DNA of 64,000 bases from DASPWW01 sp963756745 (GCA_963756745.1 CAVWOU010000009.1:1-64000); one strand, 5' to 3'; shown: positions 22,349 through 33,580, counted from the stretch's first letter. A program made the numbers and translations. The notes: generated by a model from the sequence alone, not told the origin.

Positions 22349-23740
22349 CTATGCGATATGGGCGGCCTCGCGCGGCGAGCTCGCGGCGACCAGCTCGTCG
22401 ATCGACTCCTCGAGGTCGCGGGCGAGCAAGTCGGCTTCGGGGAGCGATTCCCGATCCGAGTAGAGGCCGAAGCACAGCGACTCGCCGACGTTGGTGACCC
22501 CGATCGCAAGCGCGTGGCGATCGGCGAGCGGCACGATCGGGTACGCCTCCTTGAGCTCGCACCCGCGCATGTAGAGCCGCTCCCGAGGACCCGGGATGTT
22601 CGAAACCGTGAGGTTGAACGCGCGCGGGCTGGCCAGGAATCGCGATACCGGTCGCTGCAGCGGCGTGGGGATCAGGCTGACCGATCGCACGACGTCGTCT
22701 GTCCCCTGCGGCTCTCCCGCACGCTTGCGCTGCGACGTCTCGGCGTGCACCCGCTGCAGCCGGCGGGCCGGATCGGGCTCGTCGCACGGGAGGTCCACGA
22801 ATATGAACGAGATCCGGTTGCCGAGCTCGCCCGCGTCGCCGCGGTCCCGCACGTTGACCGGGACCATCGCCTTGAGCGCGATTGGCGTCTCACCCTGCCG
22901 GCTCAGGAGGCGCCTCATCGCGCCCGACGAGGCGGCCAGGATGACGTCGTTCAGCTTCGTCCCGAACGCGGTCTTGATCCCGCGCAGCTCGTCGAGAGGG
23001 CGCGAGACCTGCGCAAGATGGCGCCGGGGTGAATTCGCGACGTTGAGCGGCTCCACCGGCGTCGCCGGCCGGGCCGAACCGATGACAGCGCGAACCGCCT
23101 GCCCGGCACGATCTGCGATCTCGGCCAGGCGCTTCGGCGAGTTGGCGATGCGGGCTGCAACGCCGGCCAGCTCGAGCGGCCGCCGCGCGAGATCGAGCAT
23201 CCCATCGGCGACAAGCCGCGCGGGCACAGGCAGCGGACGGGGATTCCACTCGCCGAGCTCGGCGGGTGGCGGCTCGGGGTGGGGGTCGAGCAGGAGCGAC
23301 CCAAGCTCGACGGCGGCGATCCCGTCGACCATGCAGTGGTGGGCCTTGCCGACGAGCCCGATGCGCCCGTCCTCCAGCCGGGGGGCGATCGACATCTGCC
23401 ACAAGGGACGGTCGCGGGGCAGCGGCTCGGAGGTGGAATGCTCCACGACGTCGCCGAGCCGGTCGCTCGCGGCCGGCACGACGTGTCGGTCGACGTCGAA
23501 CGCCGGATCGTCGGTCCACACAGGGGTGTTGAGCCCCAGCGGAACCCGCCGGATCATCTGCCGGTAGCGCGGCGCTCGGCCGAGGCGCGACCCTATGTGG
23601 GCCCGAAGCTCCTCGAAGCTCGGCGCCGCACGATCGGTCGGCGGATCGAACACGGCCGCCCAGCCGACGTGCATGTGTGCCGTCGGGGTTTCAACCGCGA
23701 GAAACGCCGAGTCGAGCGCTGACAATCGGGTTGTCGACAT
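22349..23740 (-). CDS. WS/DGAT-family O-acyltransferase
   Basis: A 463-residue enzyme that transfers acyl groups from acyl-CoA to long-chain alcohols or diacylglycerol, making wax esters or triacylglycerol at the membrane. The active site H-H-C-M-V-D-G (H-H-x-x-x-D-G) lies near residue 140. N-D-V-I-L-A-A near 262 and the C-terminal N-I-P-G-P near 384 are the other family marks. Start ATG 23740 is chosen because a strong GGAGGGGG lies just upstream; the in-frame ATG at 23758 would overlap that site. Storage-lipid synthesis fits the surrounding acyl-CoA genes. Confidence 0.93.
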   Translation of the reverse strand: MSTTRLSALDSAFLAVETPTAHMHVGWAAVFDPPTDRAAPSFEELRAHIGSRLGRAPRYRQMIRRVPLGLNTPVWTDDPAFDVDRHVVPAASDRLGDVVEHSTSEPLPRDRPLWQMSIAPRLEDGRIGLVGKAHHCMVDGIAAVELGSLLLDPHPEPPPAELGEWNPRPLPVPARLVADGMLDLARRPLELAGVAARIANSPKRLAEIADRAGQAVRAVIGSARPATPVEPLNVANSPRRHLAQVSRPLDELRGIKTAFGTKLNDVILAASSGAMRRLLSRQGETPIALKAMVPVNVRDRGDAGELGNRISFIFVDLPCDEPDPARRLQRVHAETSQRKRAGEPQGTDDVVRSVSLIPTPLQRPVSRFLASPRAFNLTVSNIPGPRERLYMRGCELKEAYPIVPLADRHALAIGVTNVGESLCFGLYSDRESLPEADLLARDLEESIDELVAASSPREAAHIA

Positions 23741-23868
23741 AAGACCCCCCTCCTTCATCGTTCGTTCTCTCCACCGGAACCGAGCTCACAGCCCGCCTCG
23801 AGCCGTGACTAAGTTGTTTTCCCGCCCAACTCCTTGCCCAAACCTCGGCCGCGGCCTCGAAGTTGGGT

Positions 23869-24786
23869 CTACCTGCGCCAGTCCACGGGCCCGGCGCGCA
23901 GCACATGCGCGCCCAGCGGGCGGCCCAGCAGGTCCTGGACTGCCCGCGAGGCATCGATCAGCGCGACGAGGTCGACCCCGGTGTCGATCCGCATCTCGTG
24001 CAGCATCGACACCAGGTCCTCGGTCGCGATGTTCCCGGTCGCGCCCGGCGTCACCGGGGACCCGCCAAGCTCGCCGAAAGCCGACTCGAACGACTCGACC
24101 CCTTCGGAGAGCGCCGCGAGCACGTTCGCTAGGCCCTGCCCGCGGGTGTTGTGAAAGTGAGCCGTCAGCTCGACACCGGGCAGTCGCTCGCGCGCGGCCG
24201 CGAAGAACTCCCCGACCTGCCGCGGGTTCGCCATTCCCGTCGTGTCCCCGAACGAGACCTCGGCGCACCCGGCCTCGGCGAGGTTCTCGGCTATCCCGAA
24301 CACGCGATCCGGAGGAACCTCGCCCTCGAACGGGCAGCCGAACGACACCGAGATCACACCCTCGCAGCGAAGCTCGGCGGACCGCGCCCGCTCGATCGTT
24401 CGCGCGAGGCCCTCGAGCGACTCGGCGATCGATCGGTTGACGTTCTTGCGGTTGTGCGTCTCGCTCGCCGACAGGAACAGGTTCACCTCGTCGAAGCGGT
24501 CGCGAAGCTCGAGCGCGCGCTCGAGCCCGCGCTCGTTGGGGATAAGGACCGAGTAGGAGACCTCCTCGGGGCGCTGGATCCGGCGCAGGACATCCTCGGC
24601 GTCGGCGAGCTGCGGGATCACGTCGCGGCGCACGAACGAGGTGACCTCGAGGCGGCGGAGCCCCGTCGCCGCCAGCATGTCGATAACCCGTACCTTGTCG
24701 TCGGTCGCGATCACCTCGGGCTCGTTCTGGAGCCCGTCGCGTGGCCCGACCTCGCGGATGCGGACCTCCGGCGGGGCGCCCGGCAT
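23869..24786 (-). CDS. HMG-CoA lyase-like enzyme (DRE-TIM metallolyase) with altered cysteine loop
   Basis: A 305-residue TIM barrel. E-V-G-P-R-D-G-L-Q-N-E near residue 12 and H-F-H-N-T-R-G near 198 hold the metal ligands. F-L-S-A-S-E-T-H-N-R-K-N-V-N and S-F-G-C-P-F-E-G are typical of hydroxymethylglutaryl-CoA lyases. The glycine loop that carries the catalytic Cys (G-G-C-P) reads G-E-L-G-G-S-P-V-T-P-G-A-T-G-N here, with Ser (TCC codon) in place of Cys. It may therefore be weakly active on HMG-CoA or act on another 3-hydroxyacyl-CoA. Its ATG overlaps the thioesterase stop (TGATG), in an SDR-thioesterase-lyase operon. Confidence 0.85.
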   Translation of the reverse strand: MPGAPPEVRIREVGPRDGLQNEPEVIATDDKVRVIDMLAATGLRRLEVTSFVRRDVIPQLADAEDVLRRIQRPEEVSYSVLIPNERGLERALELRDRFDEVNLFLSASETHNRKNVNRSIAESLEGLARTIERARSAELRCEGVISVSFGCPFEGEVPPDRVFGIAENLAEAGCAEVSFGDTTGMANPRQVGEFFAAARERLPGVELTAHFHNTRGQGLANVLAALSEGVESFESAFGELGGSPVTPGATGNIATEDLVSMLHEMRIDTGVDLVALIDASRAVQDLLGRPLGAHVLRAGPVDWRR

Positions 24787-25169
24787 CAGTCCTGCTTCAG
24801 GTGGCCGACGTCGATCACGCGACGCTCGTGGGTCCCGACACCGATCGTGCGGTCGCCCTCGCTGAGCTCGACATCGAAGCGCAGCTTGCGGTCGTCGACG
24901 ACCTCCCGCAACGAGGACCGCACCTTGCAGTGGGCTCCCTCGGCGGCGGCGGCGACGTGCTTGACGCACACCTCGAATCCGACCGTCGCCTTTCCTTCCG
25001 GGAGGTTCTCGTAGGCGAGGAGCGAGGAGGTCCGCTCCATCATCCCGATCATCCCCGGCGTCGAGAGCACCCGGACACCGATCGTCCCGCCGACGTCGGT
25101 GACCAACCGATCCTCGACGACGAACTCGTCGACGCGCTCGATCCCGGGCTTGGGGATCGAGGCCTCCAT
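24786..25169 (-). CDS. Hotdog-fold thioesterase (FlK-like)
   Basis: A 127-residue single hotdog protein. V-V-E-D-R-L-V-T-D-V-G-G, then V-L-S-T-P-G-M-I-G-M-M-E and G-F-E-V-C-V-K-H-V-A-A match thioesterases related to fluoroacetyl-CoA thioesterase, where a Thr, Glu and His form the active site (here T-P-G, M-M-E and K-H-V). It should hydrolyse a short or branched acyl-CoA in the cytosol. Both ends overlap neighbours by TGATG: SDR upstream and HMG-CoA-lyase-like downstream. The three genes probably handle one branched-chain or isoprenoid-type acyl-CoA. Confidence 0.85.
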   Translation of the reverse strand: MEASIPKPGIERVDEFVVEDRLVTDVGGTIGVRVLSTPGMIGMMERTSSLLAYENLPEGKATVGFEVCVKHVAAAAEGAHCKVRSSLREVVDDRKLRFDVELSEGDRTIGVGTHERRVIDVGHLKQD

Positions 25170-25903
25170 CACACCATGCCCAACCCGCCCGAGACCCCGA
25201 GAGTCTCGCCGGTGACGTATGCGGCCTCCTCGGAGGCGAGGAAGGCAACCGCCGCCGCGACCTCCTCGGGCTGACCGAGGCGCCGCAGCTGGGTACCCCG
25301 CTTCATCGTTTCGATGATGCGCTCGCCCAGCTCGCCCAACTCCTTCGCGCGCATCAGCAGCGGCGTCTCGATCGGTCCCGGAGCGATCGCGTTCGCGGTG
25401 ATCCCGAACCGGGCGTTCTCGCGAGCGATCGTCTTCGTGAATGCGATCACGCCGCCCTTCGCGGCCGAGTAGACGGCCGAACCCTTCGAGCCGACCCGGC
25501 CCGCCTCCGACGCGATGTTGACGATGCGCCCGTACCCGGCCTCCTGCATCCCGGGCAGGACGGCACCGGTGCACGCGAGGACGCCTTTCAGGTTGACCGC
25601 GATCACGCGCTCCCACATCTCCGGGTCGGTGTCGGTGAAGAAGCCGAACTCGTCCATGCCCGCATTGTTGACGAGCACGTCGAGCCTGCCCGCGGTCTCG
25701 ACCGCCGCCCGCGCGGACTCGGGCTCGGTGACGTCGAGCGCCACGGCCTCGGCTCCGGTCTCGGCCGCGACCCGGTCGGCGCCGTCGGTGTCGATGTCCC
25801 CGATCCATACGTGCGCGCCTTCAGCCGCCAGTCGCCGCACGATCGCCTCCCCGATCCCCTTCGCACCGCCCGTCACCAGCGCGCTGCGTCCCTCGAGTCG
25901 CAT
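25169..25903 (-). CDS. SDR-family NAD(P)-dependent oxidoreductase
   Basis: A 244-residue classical short-chain dehydrogenase. T-G-G-A-K-G-I-G near residue 11 binds the cofactor; N-N-A-G near 84, the catalytic Ser region N-I-A-S-E-A near 133, Y-S-A-A-K-G near 146 (Tyr and Lys) and P-G-P-I-E-T-P near 178 complete the set. An acidic residue after strand 2 (G-D-I-D) favours NAD. It resembles 3-hydroxyacyl-CoA or alcohol dehydrogenases such as FabG/BadH. First gene of a tightly overlapped three-gene operon, divergent from npdG with 37 bp between starts. Confidence 0.9.
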   Translation of the reverse strand: MRLEGRSALVTGGAKGIGEAIVRRLAAEGAHVWIGDIDTDGADRVAAETGAEAVALDVTEPESARAAVETAGRLDVLVNNAGMDEFGFFTDTDPEMWERVIAVNLKGVLACTGAVLPGMQEAGYGRIVNIASEAGRVGSKGSAVYSAAKGGVIAFTKTIARENARFGITANAIAPGPIETPLLMRAKELGELGERIIETMKRGTQLRRLGQPEEVAAAVAFLASEEAAYVTGETLGVSGGLGMV

Positions 25904-25928
25904 CGCGGCAGCATACGGACGTCGCGGG

Positions 25929-25941
25929 GATAATTCTGGAA
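25929..25941 (+). promoter_or_regulatory. GATAAT -10 box giving a leaderless npdG transcript
   Basis: GATAAT at 25929-25934 ends 6 nt before the ATG of npdG. Transcription would start at or next to the A of the start codon. No ribosome binding site is present. The whole divergent region to the SDR gene is only 37 bp. Confidence 0.5.
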
Positions 25942-26627
25942 TGTCGGACGTGATTCCGATCATCGGCGGGACCGGGGCGCTCGGATACGGGCTCGCTGTG
26001 CGCTGGGCACGCGAGGGCGCCGATGTGGTGATTGGGTCCCGCAGCGCCGAGCGCGCGATCGAGGCCGCTGGGCGGGTGAGGGACACGGTGCCCGGCGCAA
26101 ACGTCGAGGGCCTGCCGAACGACGAGGCGGCCCGCCGGGGGACGATCGTGTTCGTGTGCGTTCCGTTCCGCGCCCAGTCGGAGACCTACAACAACCTTCG
26201 CGACGTGCTCGAGGACGGCCAGCTCGTGGTGGATTGCACCTCGCCGGTTGCAGCCGCCGTGAGCGGGCGCGCGACGCGTTCGCTCGGCGTGTGGCAAGGC
26301 TCGGCGGGCCAGCAAGCGCAGGAAATGGTTCCCGACGGGGTCACCGTCGTCTCCGGGCTGCACTCGGTGAGCGCCCCACTACTCGCCGATCTCGAGAGCG
26401 ATCTCGACGAGGACGTCCTGATCTGCGGGGACCGCCGGGCGGACAAGGCCCGCGTCGCGGCGCTCGTGGAACGGATCTCCGGGCTGCGCGCCGTCAACGC
26501 CGGCGCGCTCGAGACAGCCCGCATCGTCGAGCAGCTCACCCCGCTGCTGATCTCGGTCAACGTCCGCTACAAGGCCCGCGCGGGGATCCGGATCACCGGG
26601 CTGCCGAACGACGATCACTGGAAATAG
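25941..26627 (+). CDS. npdG: NADPH-dependent F420 reductase
   Basis: A 228-residue cytosolic enzyme that moves hydride between NADP(H) and coenzyme F420. The N-terminal I-I-G-G-T-G-A-L-G-Y-G-L-A is the Rossmann motif; G-S-R-S-A-E-R follows strand 2 and suits the NADP phosphate. F-V-C-V-P-F, H-S-V-S-A-P near residue 140, and the C-terminal E-T-A-R-I-V-E-Q-L-T-P-L-L-I-S-V-N match archaeal and actinobacterial Fno/NpdG. It heads the run npdG-cofD-cofC-cofE, gaps 10 nt, 4 nt and an overlap, so reduction and synthesis of F420 are probably co-expressed. Confidence 0.93.
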   Translation: MSDVIPIIGGTGALGYGLAVRWAREGADVVIGSRSAERAIEAAGRVRDTVPGANVEGLPNDEAARRGTIVFVCVPFRAQSETYNNLRDVLEDGQLVVDCTSPVAAAVSGRATRSLGVWQGSAGQQAQEMVPDGVTVVSGLHSVSAPLLADLESDLDEDVLICGDRRADKARVAALVERISGLRAVNAGALETARIVEQLTPLLISVNVRYKARAGIRITGLPNDDHWK

Positions 26628-26637
26628 GTGTGGCGCG

Positions 26638-27564
26638 GTGAGGATCGCCGTTCTCGCCGGCGGGACGGGCGGGGCGAAGCTGGCCGCCGGGCTCCAGGAC
26701 GTCATCGGCTCCGACCTGAGCGTGATCGCCAATACCGGCGATGACGCCGAGGTGCTGGGGGTGCACGTGTCGCCGGACCCTGACCTGATCACCTACTGGC
26801 TCTCGGGGGAGATCGACGAGGAGCGGGGATGGGGCATCCGGGGCGACTCGTTCACGACCTTCGAGCGCATGGTCCAGCTCGGCGAGCCGGACTGGTTCGG
26901 GCTCTCGGACCGGGACCTCGCGACCTGCCTGCGCCGCCGGCACATGCTCGATCAGTCGGTGCGTCCGACCGAGGCGCAGCTCGCGATCGCCAGCGCGCTC
27001 GGGGTCGCCGGTCGCGTGCTGCCGATGTCTGATCAGCCGGTCCGCACGCGCGTGCGGACCCCGCAGGGGTGGCGCGGCTTCCAGCAGTACCTGGTCCTCG
27101 ACCGGGCCGATCCGCCGATCGAGGCGATCGAGTTCGAGGGCGTCGAGGCCGCCGCGCCGACCCCGGAGGTGATCGAGGCGCTCGGGGGCGCGGCCGCGAT
27201 CGTGATCGGCCCCTCGAACCCGGTAATCAGCATCGGGCCGATCCTGGCGGTGCCCGGGATGCGGGAGGCTGTCCTCGCCAGTCCTGCACCGGTGGTCGCG
27301 GTGAGTCCGTTCGTCTCCGGCCGCGCGATCAAGGGCCCGACGGAGAAGTTCATGCAAGCGATCGGGCTCGAGCCATCGACCGCGGGAGTCGTGGCCTCCT
27401 ATGGGGACCTGCTCAACGGTCTGATCGTCGACGCGGACGATCCGGATCCGGCGCCGGAGGGGATCCGAGCGCTCAGCACCCCGACGCTGATGGACGATCC
27501 CGGCGCCCGCCGCGAGGTGGCGACGCGCACGCTCGAATTCGCCGCCGAGCTCGGGGGCGGCTGA
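26638..27564 (+). CDS. cofD: 2-phospho-L-lactate transferase CofD/FbiA
   Basis: A 308-residue enzyme joining the activated lactyl or enolpyruvyl unit to FO to give (dehydro-)F420-0. Start is GTG at 26638. A-G-G-T-G-G-A-K-L-A-A-G-L at residue 6 is the nucleotide-binding start of the family; N-T-G-D-D near 35, W-F-G-L-S-D-R-D near 86, P-S-N-P near 196 and S-P-F-V-S-G-R-A-I-K-G-P near 221 are all conserved. Full length. It lies 10 nt after npdG and 4 nt before cofC. Confidence 0.94.
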   Translation: MRIAVLAGGTGGAKLAAGLQDVIGSDLSVIANTGDDAEVLGVHVSPDPDLITYWLSGEIDEERGWGIRGDSFTTFERMVQLGEPDWFGLSDRDLATCLRRRHMLDQSVRPTEAQLAIASALGVAGRVLPMSDQPVRTRVRTPQGWRGFQQYLVLDRADPPIEAIEFEGVEAAAPTPEVIEALGGAAAIVIGPSNPVISIGPILAVPGMREAVLASPAPVVAVSPFVSGRAIKGPTEKFMQAIGLEPSTAGVVASYGDLLNGLIVDADDPDPAPEGIRALSTPTLMDDPGARREVATRTLEFAAELGGG

Positions 27565-27568
27565 CGCC

Positions 27569-28222
27569 GTGCGCGCGACGGCGATCATCCCGGTGAAGCG
27601 CTTTGCGGCCGCCAAGCAGCGTCTCGACGACGCGCTCGAGCCCCAGGCCCGCGAGGCGCTCGCCGCGGCGATGCTCGGCGATGTCCTCGCCGCCGTCGAG
27701 CGCACCCCGAGCCTCGAGCGCGTGATCGTCGTCAGCGACGAGCCGGGTATGCGAGGCGTGGCGCGCGCATATGGAGCGGAGCTGCTCGGCGACCCGCCGG
27801 GCGCGGATCACTCGCGCGCCGCAGCGAGGGGCGTCGAGCAGGCGCTCGCCCGCGAAGCCGGCGCCGTCGCGCTTTTACCCGGAGACTGCCCGCTGCTCGA
27901 CCCGGACGAGCTCGACGCCGCGCTCGCCCGCGTCGCCCCGAAGAGGGTCGGGGTCGTCCCCGACCGCCACGGCACGGGAACCAACGCGTTGCTGCTCACG
28001 CCCCCGGATGCGATCGAGCCCGCGTTCGGCGAGGACAGCCGCGCGCGCCACGAGCGCCTGGCACGCACCGCAGGCCAGAAGGTTGCCATCGAGCGCCTCG
28101 ACTCGCTGGCGCTCGACGTCGACACGCCGGACGACCTCGCGGCGCTGCGGGAGGTCCTCCGACGGAGCCCAGGACGAGCGCCACACACCGCCGCGGTGCT
28201 ACGCGCTCCGGCGCGCGCATGA
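27569..28222 (+). CDS. cofC: 2-phospholactate/phosphoenolpyruvate guanylyltransferase CofC/FbiD
   Basis: A 217-residue MobA-like nucleotidyltransferase that activates 2-phospholactate or PEP with GTP for CofD. It starts from GTG with I-I-P-V-K-R-F-A-A-A-K-Q-R-L, the nucleotide-binding signature. L-P-G-D-C-P-L-L near residue 105 supplies the metal-binding Asp, and D-R-H-G-T-G-T-N-A-L-L near 130 is characteristic of CofC. Its 3' end overlaps cofE by four bases (ATGA). Confidence 0.94.
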   Translation: MRATAIIPVKRFAAAKQRLDDALEPQAREALAAAMLGDVLAAVERTPSLERVIVVSDEPGMRGVARAYGAELLGDPPGADHSRAAARGVEQALAREAGAVALLPGDCPLLDPDELDAALARVAPKRVGVVPDRHGTGTNALLLTPPDAIEPAFGEDSRARHERLARTAGQKVAIERLDSLALDVDTPDDLAALREVLRRSPGRAPHTAAVLRAPARA

Positions 28223-28968
28223 GCTCCCCGCTCTCGGTCGTGCCGGTGGTCGGCCTCCCCGAGATCAGCGAGGGCGATCGACTGGGTGAGTTGGCGGCCG
28301 GCGCCGCCCAGCTCGAGCCGGAGGACGTCCTGGTCGTCTCGCAGAAGGTCGTGTCCAAGGCCGAAGGTCGGGTGCGTCGCCTCGCCGAGGTGGAGCCGGG
28401 GTCGGAGGCGCGCGAGCTCGCGAGCCGGATCGACAAGGACCCGAAGCTCGTTCAGGCCGTCCTCGACGAGAGCCGGTCGGTGATCCGGGCGCAGGAAGGC
28501 GTTCTGATCACCGAGACGCGCAGCGGCTGGATCTGCGCAAACGCTGGCATCGACGCCTCGAACGTGCCAGATGAAGGAGTCGTGACGCTGCTGCCGCTCG
28601 ACCCCGACGCATCGGCGCGGAGGATCCGCTCCGAGATCCGCGGCGCGACCGGAAACGCACCGGCTGTCGTGATCTCGGACAGCTTCGGGCGACCGTGGCG
28701 CCTCGGCCAGGTCGATGTCGCGATCGGATGCGCCGGGCTGAGTCCGCTGGAGGACTGGCGCGGAGGTCGGGATCGCTCCGGCCGGGAGCTGACCGCGACG
28801 CTGATCGCGCTCGCCGACGAGCTCGCCGCGGCCGCCGATCTCGTCAGGGACAAGGACGCCGGCGTGCCCGCGGTGATCGTTCGCGGGTTCGGGGGGCGGG
28901 TGAGCGACGACGACGGTCCGGGCGCGGCGTCGATCCAACGCCCGAGCCAGGACGACCTATTCAGGTGA
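28219..28968 (+). CDS. cofE: F420-0:gamma-glutamyl ligase CofE (FbiB N-terminal type)
   Basis: A 249-residue enzyme adding glutamates to F420-0. V-V-S-Q-K-V-V-S-K-A-E-G-R near residue 37, G-W-I-C-A-N-A-G-I-D-A-S-N near 96, S-D-S-F-G-R-P-W-R-L-G near 153 and D-W-R-G-G-R-D near 178 are typical. The actinobacterial FbiB of mycobacteria carries an extra C-terminal nitroreductase-like domain; that domain is absent here, so this is the short archaeal-style form. The start overlaps cofC (ATGA), and the stop overlaps the convergent cupin gene by 8 nt. Confidence 0.94.
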   Translation: MSSPLSVVPVVGLPEISEGDRLGELAAGAAQLEPEDVLVVSQKVVSKAEGRVRRLAEVEPGSEARELASRIDKDPKLVQAVLDESRSVIRAQEGVLITETRSGWICANAGIDASNVPDEGVVTLLPLDPDASARRIRSEIRGATGNAPAVVISDSFGRPWRLGQVDVAIGCAGLSPLEDWRGGRDRSGRELTATLIALADELAAAADLVRDKDAGVPAVIVRGFGGRVSDDDGPGAASIQRPSQDDLFR

Positions 28969-29374
28969 CAGGCTCGTCGTGCTTGACGTTGGACGGCGGT
29001 GCCGCGCCCTCCTCGGTGAACTCGGGCGGCTCGTAAACCCTGCCCGGCATCGCCCCGATGGCGAGGATGCGAACCCCCTCCTCGCCGGTGATGAACTTGC
29101 GCTTCTCGCCGGGCCCGACGCGCGCGAACATTCCCGGCTCCAGCTCGTGCTCCTGGTCCCCGGCCGTCAGGGTCGCCCTCCCACTCAGCACGGTGTAGAC
29201 CTCCTCCTGCTCGTCGTGCGTGTGATCGTGCTGGGGGTAGTGCGTGAATCCCGGTGGCAGCTCGATTACCTGCACGCCGAACGAGGTCACGCCTAGGCCG
29301 GCGCGCACCCGCCGCATCCCGCCCCCGAAGACGGCGTCGAAATCCTCCAGCCGCTTGACCGTCATGTCGGCCAT
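28961..29374 (-). CDS. Cupin-domain protein
   Basis: A 137-residue single-cupin protein. Motif 1 reads H-Y-P-Q-H-D-H-T-H-D-E-Q-E-E-V-Y with three or more metal-binding His and a Glu (residues about 42-57). Motif 2, R-V-G-P-G-E-K-R-K-F, lacks the usual His, so the metal site may be incomplete. P-G-F-T-H-Y near 39 and the C-terminal proline-rich tail complete it. The substrate cannot be named. It is read opposite to cofE and overlaps its 3' end. Confidence 0.85.
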   Translation of the reverse strand: MADMTVKRLEDFDAVFGGGMRRVRAGLGVTSFGVQVIELPPGFTHYPQHDHTHDEQEEVYTVLSGRATLTAGDQEHELEPGMFARVGPGEKRKFITGEEGVRILAIGAMPGRVYEPPEFTEEGAAPPSNVKHDEPVT

Positions 29375-29408
29375 CCGGCAGCTCCTCTCTCGGACATGTT
29401 GGACAACT

Positions 29409-30392
29409 CTAGATGAGTAAGACGGCAGCGCCGCGAAACCTGCCGTTCCGCAGGTCGTCGATGGCGTCGTTCGCGCTCGCGAGCGGGTACTCGGTGACCT
29501 CGGTGCGCACGGGAACCCGCGGCGCGATCGAGATGAACTCCTCGCCGTCGGCCCGGGTCAGGTTCGCGACCGAACGCACGGAGCGCTCCCCCCACAGGAT
29601 CTGGTACGGAAACGTCGGTATGTCGCTCATGTGGATTCCGGCGCACACGACGGTCCCGCCCTTCGCCATCGCGCGCAGCGCCGTGGGGACCAGCCCGCCG
29701 ACGGGGGCGAAGATGATCGCCGCGTCGAGCTCCTCGGGAGGGCCCGCCGGCGCGTCTCCCGCCCACTCCGCCCCGAGCTCGCGCGCGAACTCCTGCGTCT
29801 CGGCGTCGCCGGCCCGGGTGAGGGCGAACACGCGGCGGCCCTGGTGGCGCGCGACCTGGCACACGATGTGTGCCGAGGAGCCGAACCCGTACAGGCCGAG
29901 GCGTTCGGCGTCGCCGGTCATGCTCAGCGCGCGATACCCGATCAGACCGGCGCACAGCAGCGGCGCCATCTGGAGATCGGGGTAGTCGCCCGGGAGGGGA
30001 TGGCAGAACCGCTCGTCCGCAACCACCAGCTCGGCGTATCCGCCGTCGAGCGTGTACCCGGTGAAGCGCGCGCGGTCGCACAGGTTCTCCCTCCCGCTGC
30101 GGCAGTAGCGGCACGTTCCATCGGTCCACCCAAGCCAGGGCACCCCGACCCGGTCGCCGGCCGCGAAGCGATCCGCGCCGTCGCCGACCTCCGCTACCTC
30201 CGCGACGATCTGGTGCCCGGGAATCAGCGGAAGCTTGGGGTCGGGTAGCTCGCCGTCGACCACGTGCAGATCGGTGCGGCAGACGCCGCACGCACGCACC
30301 CGCGCGAGCACCTGCCCGCTGCCGGGGCTCGGATCGTCGAGCCGCTGCTCTCGCAGCGGGACGCCCGGTCGTTCGAGCACCATTGCCCGCAT
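29409..30392 (-). CDS. Zinc-dependent alcohol dehydrogenase (MDR superfamily)
   Basis: A 327-residue enzyme. A-C-G-V-C-R-T-D-L-H near residue 34 and P-G-H-Q-I-V-A-E-V near 58 carry the catalytic zinc ligands. C-R-Y-C-R-S-G-R-E-N-L-C near 94 carries the structural zinc cysteines. The cofactor loop G-L-Y-G-F-G-S-S-A-H near 166 replaces the usual G-x-G-x-x-G with a serine-rich form, as in the AdhA-like subgroup. R-S-V-A-N-L-T-R-A-D-G near 271 is typical of that subgroup. It lies 24 nt after fbiC on the same strand, so it may share its transcript. Confidence 0.9.
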   Translation of the reverse strand: MRAMVLERPGVPLREQRLDDPSPGSGQVLARVRACGVCRTDLHVVDGELPDPKLPLIPGHQIVAEVAEVGDGADRFAAGDRVGVPWLGWTDGTCRYCRSGRENLCDRARFTGYTLDGGYAELVVADERFCHPLPGDYPDLQMAPLLCAGLIGYRALSMTGDAERLGLYGFGSSAHIVCQVARHQGRRVFALTRAGDAETQEFARELGAEWAGDAPAGPPEELDAAIIFAPVGGLVPTALRAMAKGGTVVCAGIHMSDIPTFPYQILWGERSVRSVANLTRADGEEFISIAPRVPVRTEVTEYPLASANDAIDDLRNGRFRGAAVLLI

Positions 30393-30416
30393 CCCGACAT
30401 TGTCCGCCCAATTTGG

Positions 30417-32673
<2,257 letters not shown>

Positions 32674-32706
32674 GCTAGCGCACCGTGTGCGCCGCCACGC
32701 GTCGCG

Positions 32707-33454
32707 CTACGAGGCGCCGGGTGTCCGGCGTTCGGCGCCCGTCTCCACCGGGCCCGGTCCTCGCTCGCCCGGCACAAGCACGAGCGCGAAGAAGGCGGCC
32801 GCGAGCATGGCTCCAACCAACTCGCCACCGAGGTACGGCCACACGTCGCTGAACTCCTCACCGATCAGCGCCGGGCCGAACCAGCGCGCTGGGTTGAACG
32901 CGGCGCCGGTGAGGGGACCGAAGACCATCACCAGGAACGCCAGGGTGAGCCCAATCGCGAGTGGCGCCCATTCCTGGCGCACCTTGGGGTTGAACGCCAC
33001 CGCTAGAAACGCCAGCACGAGGACGAACGTGCCGATCCCCTCGACGATGAAGCCCTGGAAGTTGCCGCCGAGCAGCGGCGAGATCGTCGCCGCGCCGTAC
33101 TTGCCCGCGCGCCCCTCGTCGAGCAGCAGCCCCTTCGCGAGCAGGGCGCCGAGCACCCCGCCCGAGAGCTGGGCGAGGATGTACACGACCGCGTCCACCG
33201 TGTCGATCCGCCGCAGAGCCGCGGCGGCCGCCGTCACCGCCGGGTTGAAGTGCCCGCCGCTCACCGCGCCCAGCGTGATGATCAGCGCGAACAGCACGAA
33301 GCCCTGGACGAGTCCCACGACGGCGAAGTCGGATCCGAACTGCGCCTGGGCGCCGGTCGCGACGTAGAGGATGATCGACACTGGCGATGAAGAAGACCAG
33401 GAAGAACGTGCCGACTAGCTCGGTGATGTAGGCGGCGAGTCCTCGATCCTGCAC
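32707..33454 (-). CDS. MIP-family aquaporin/glyceroporin with an N-terminal frameshift
   Basis: The channel has both signature loops: G-H-F-N-P-A-V-T and G-A-A-F-N-P-A-R-W, with about six spans. From 33381 down the frame is intact. The first 24 residues (Q-D-R-G-L-A-A-Y-I-T-E-L-V-G-T-F-F-L-V-F-F) are in another frame starting GTG 33454 with GAGGAG upstream; the shift lies near 33382-33392. Restored length is about 249, normal for the family. Water, glycerol or another small solute may be the substrate. It shares strand with fbiC, 33 nt away. Confidence 0.82.
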
Positions 33455-33580
33455 TGGGGAAACCTCCTCGAAGCGGTCTACACGTCCTCCCGCACACGGC
33501 GCGCGGGCCTGAAGCGGGGCGCAGTGTAACCGCAACGGCCCCCGGACGCGCCTCACCGCCCCAGCTACGCTGCCGTGGGC

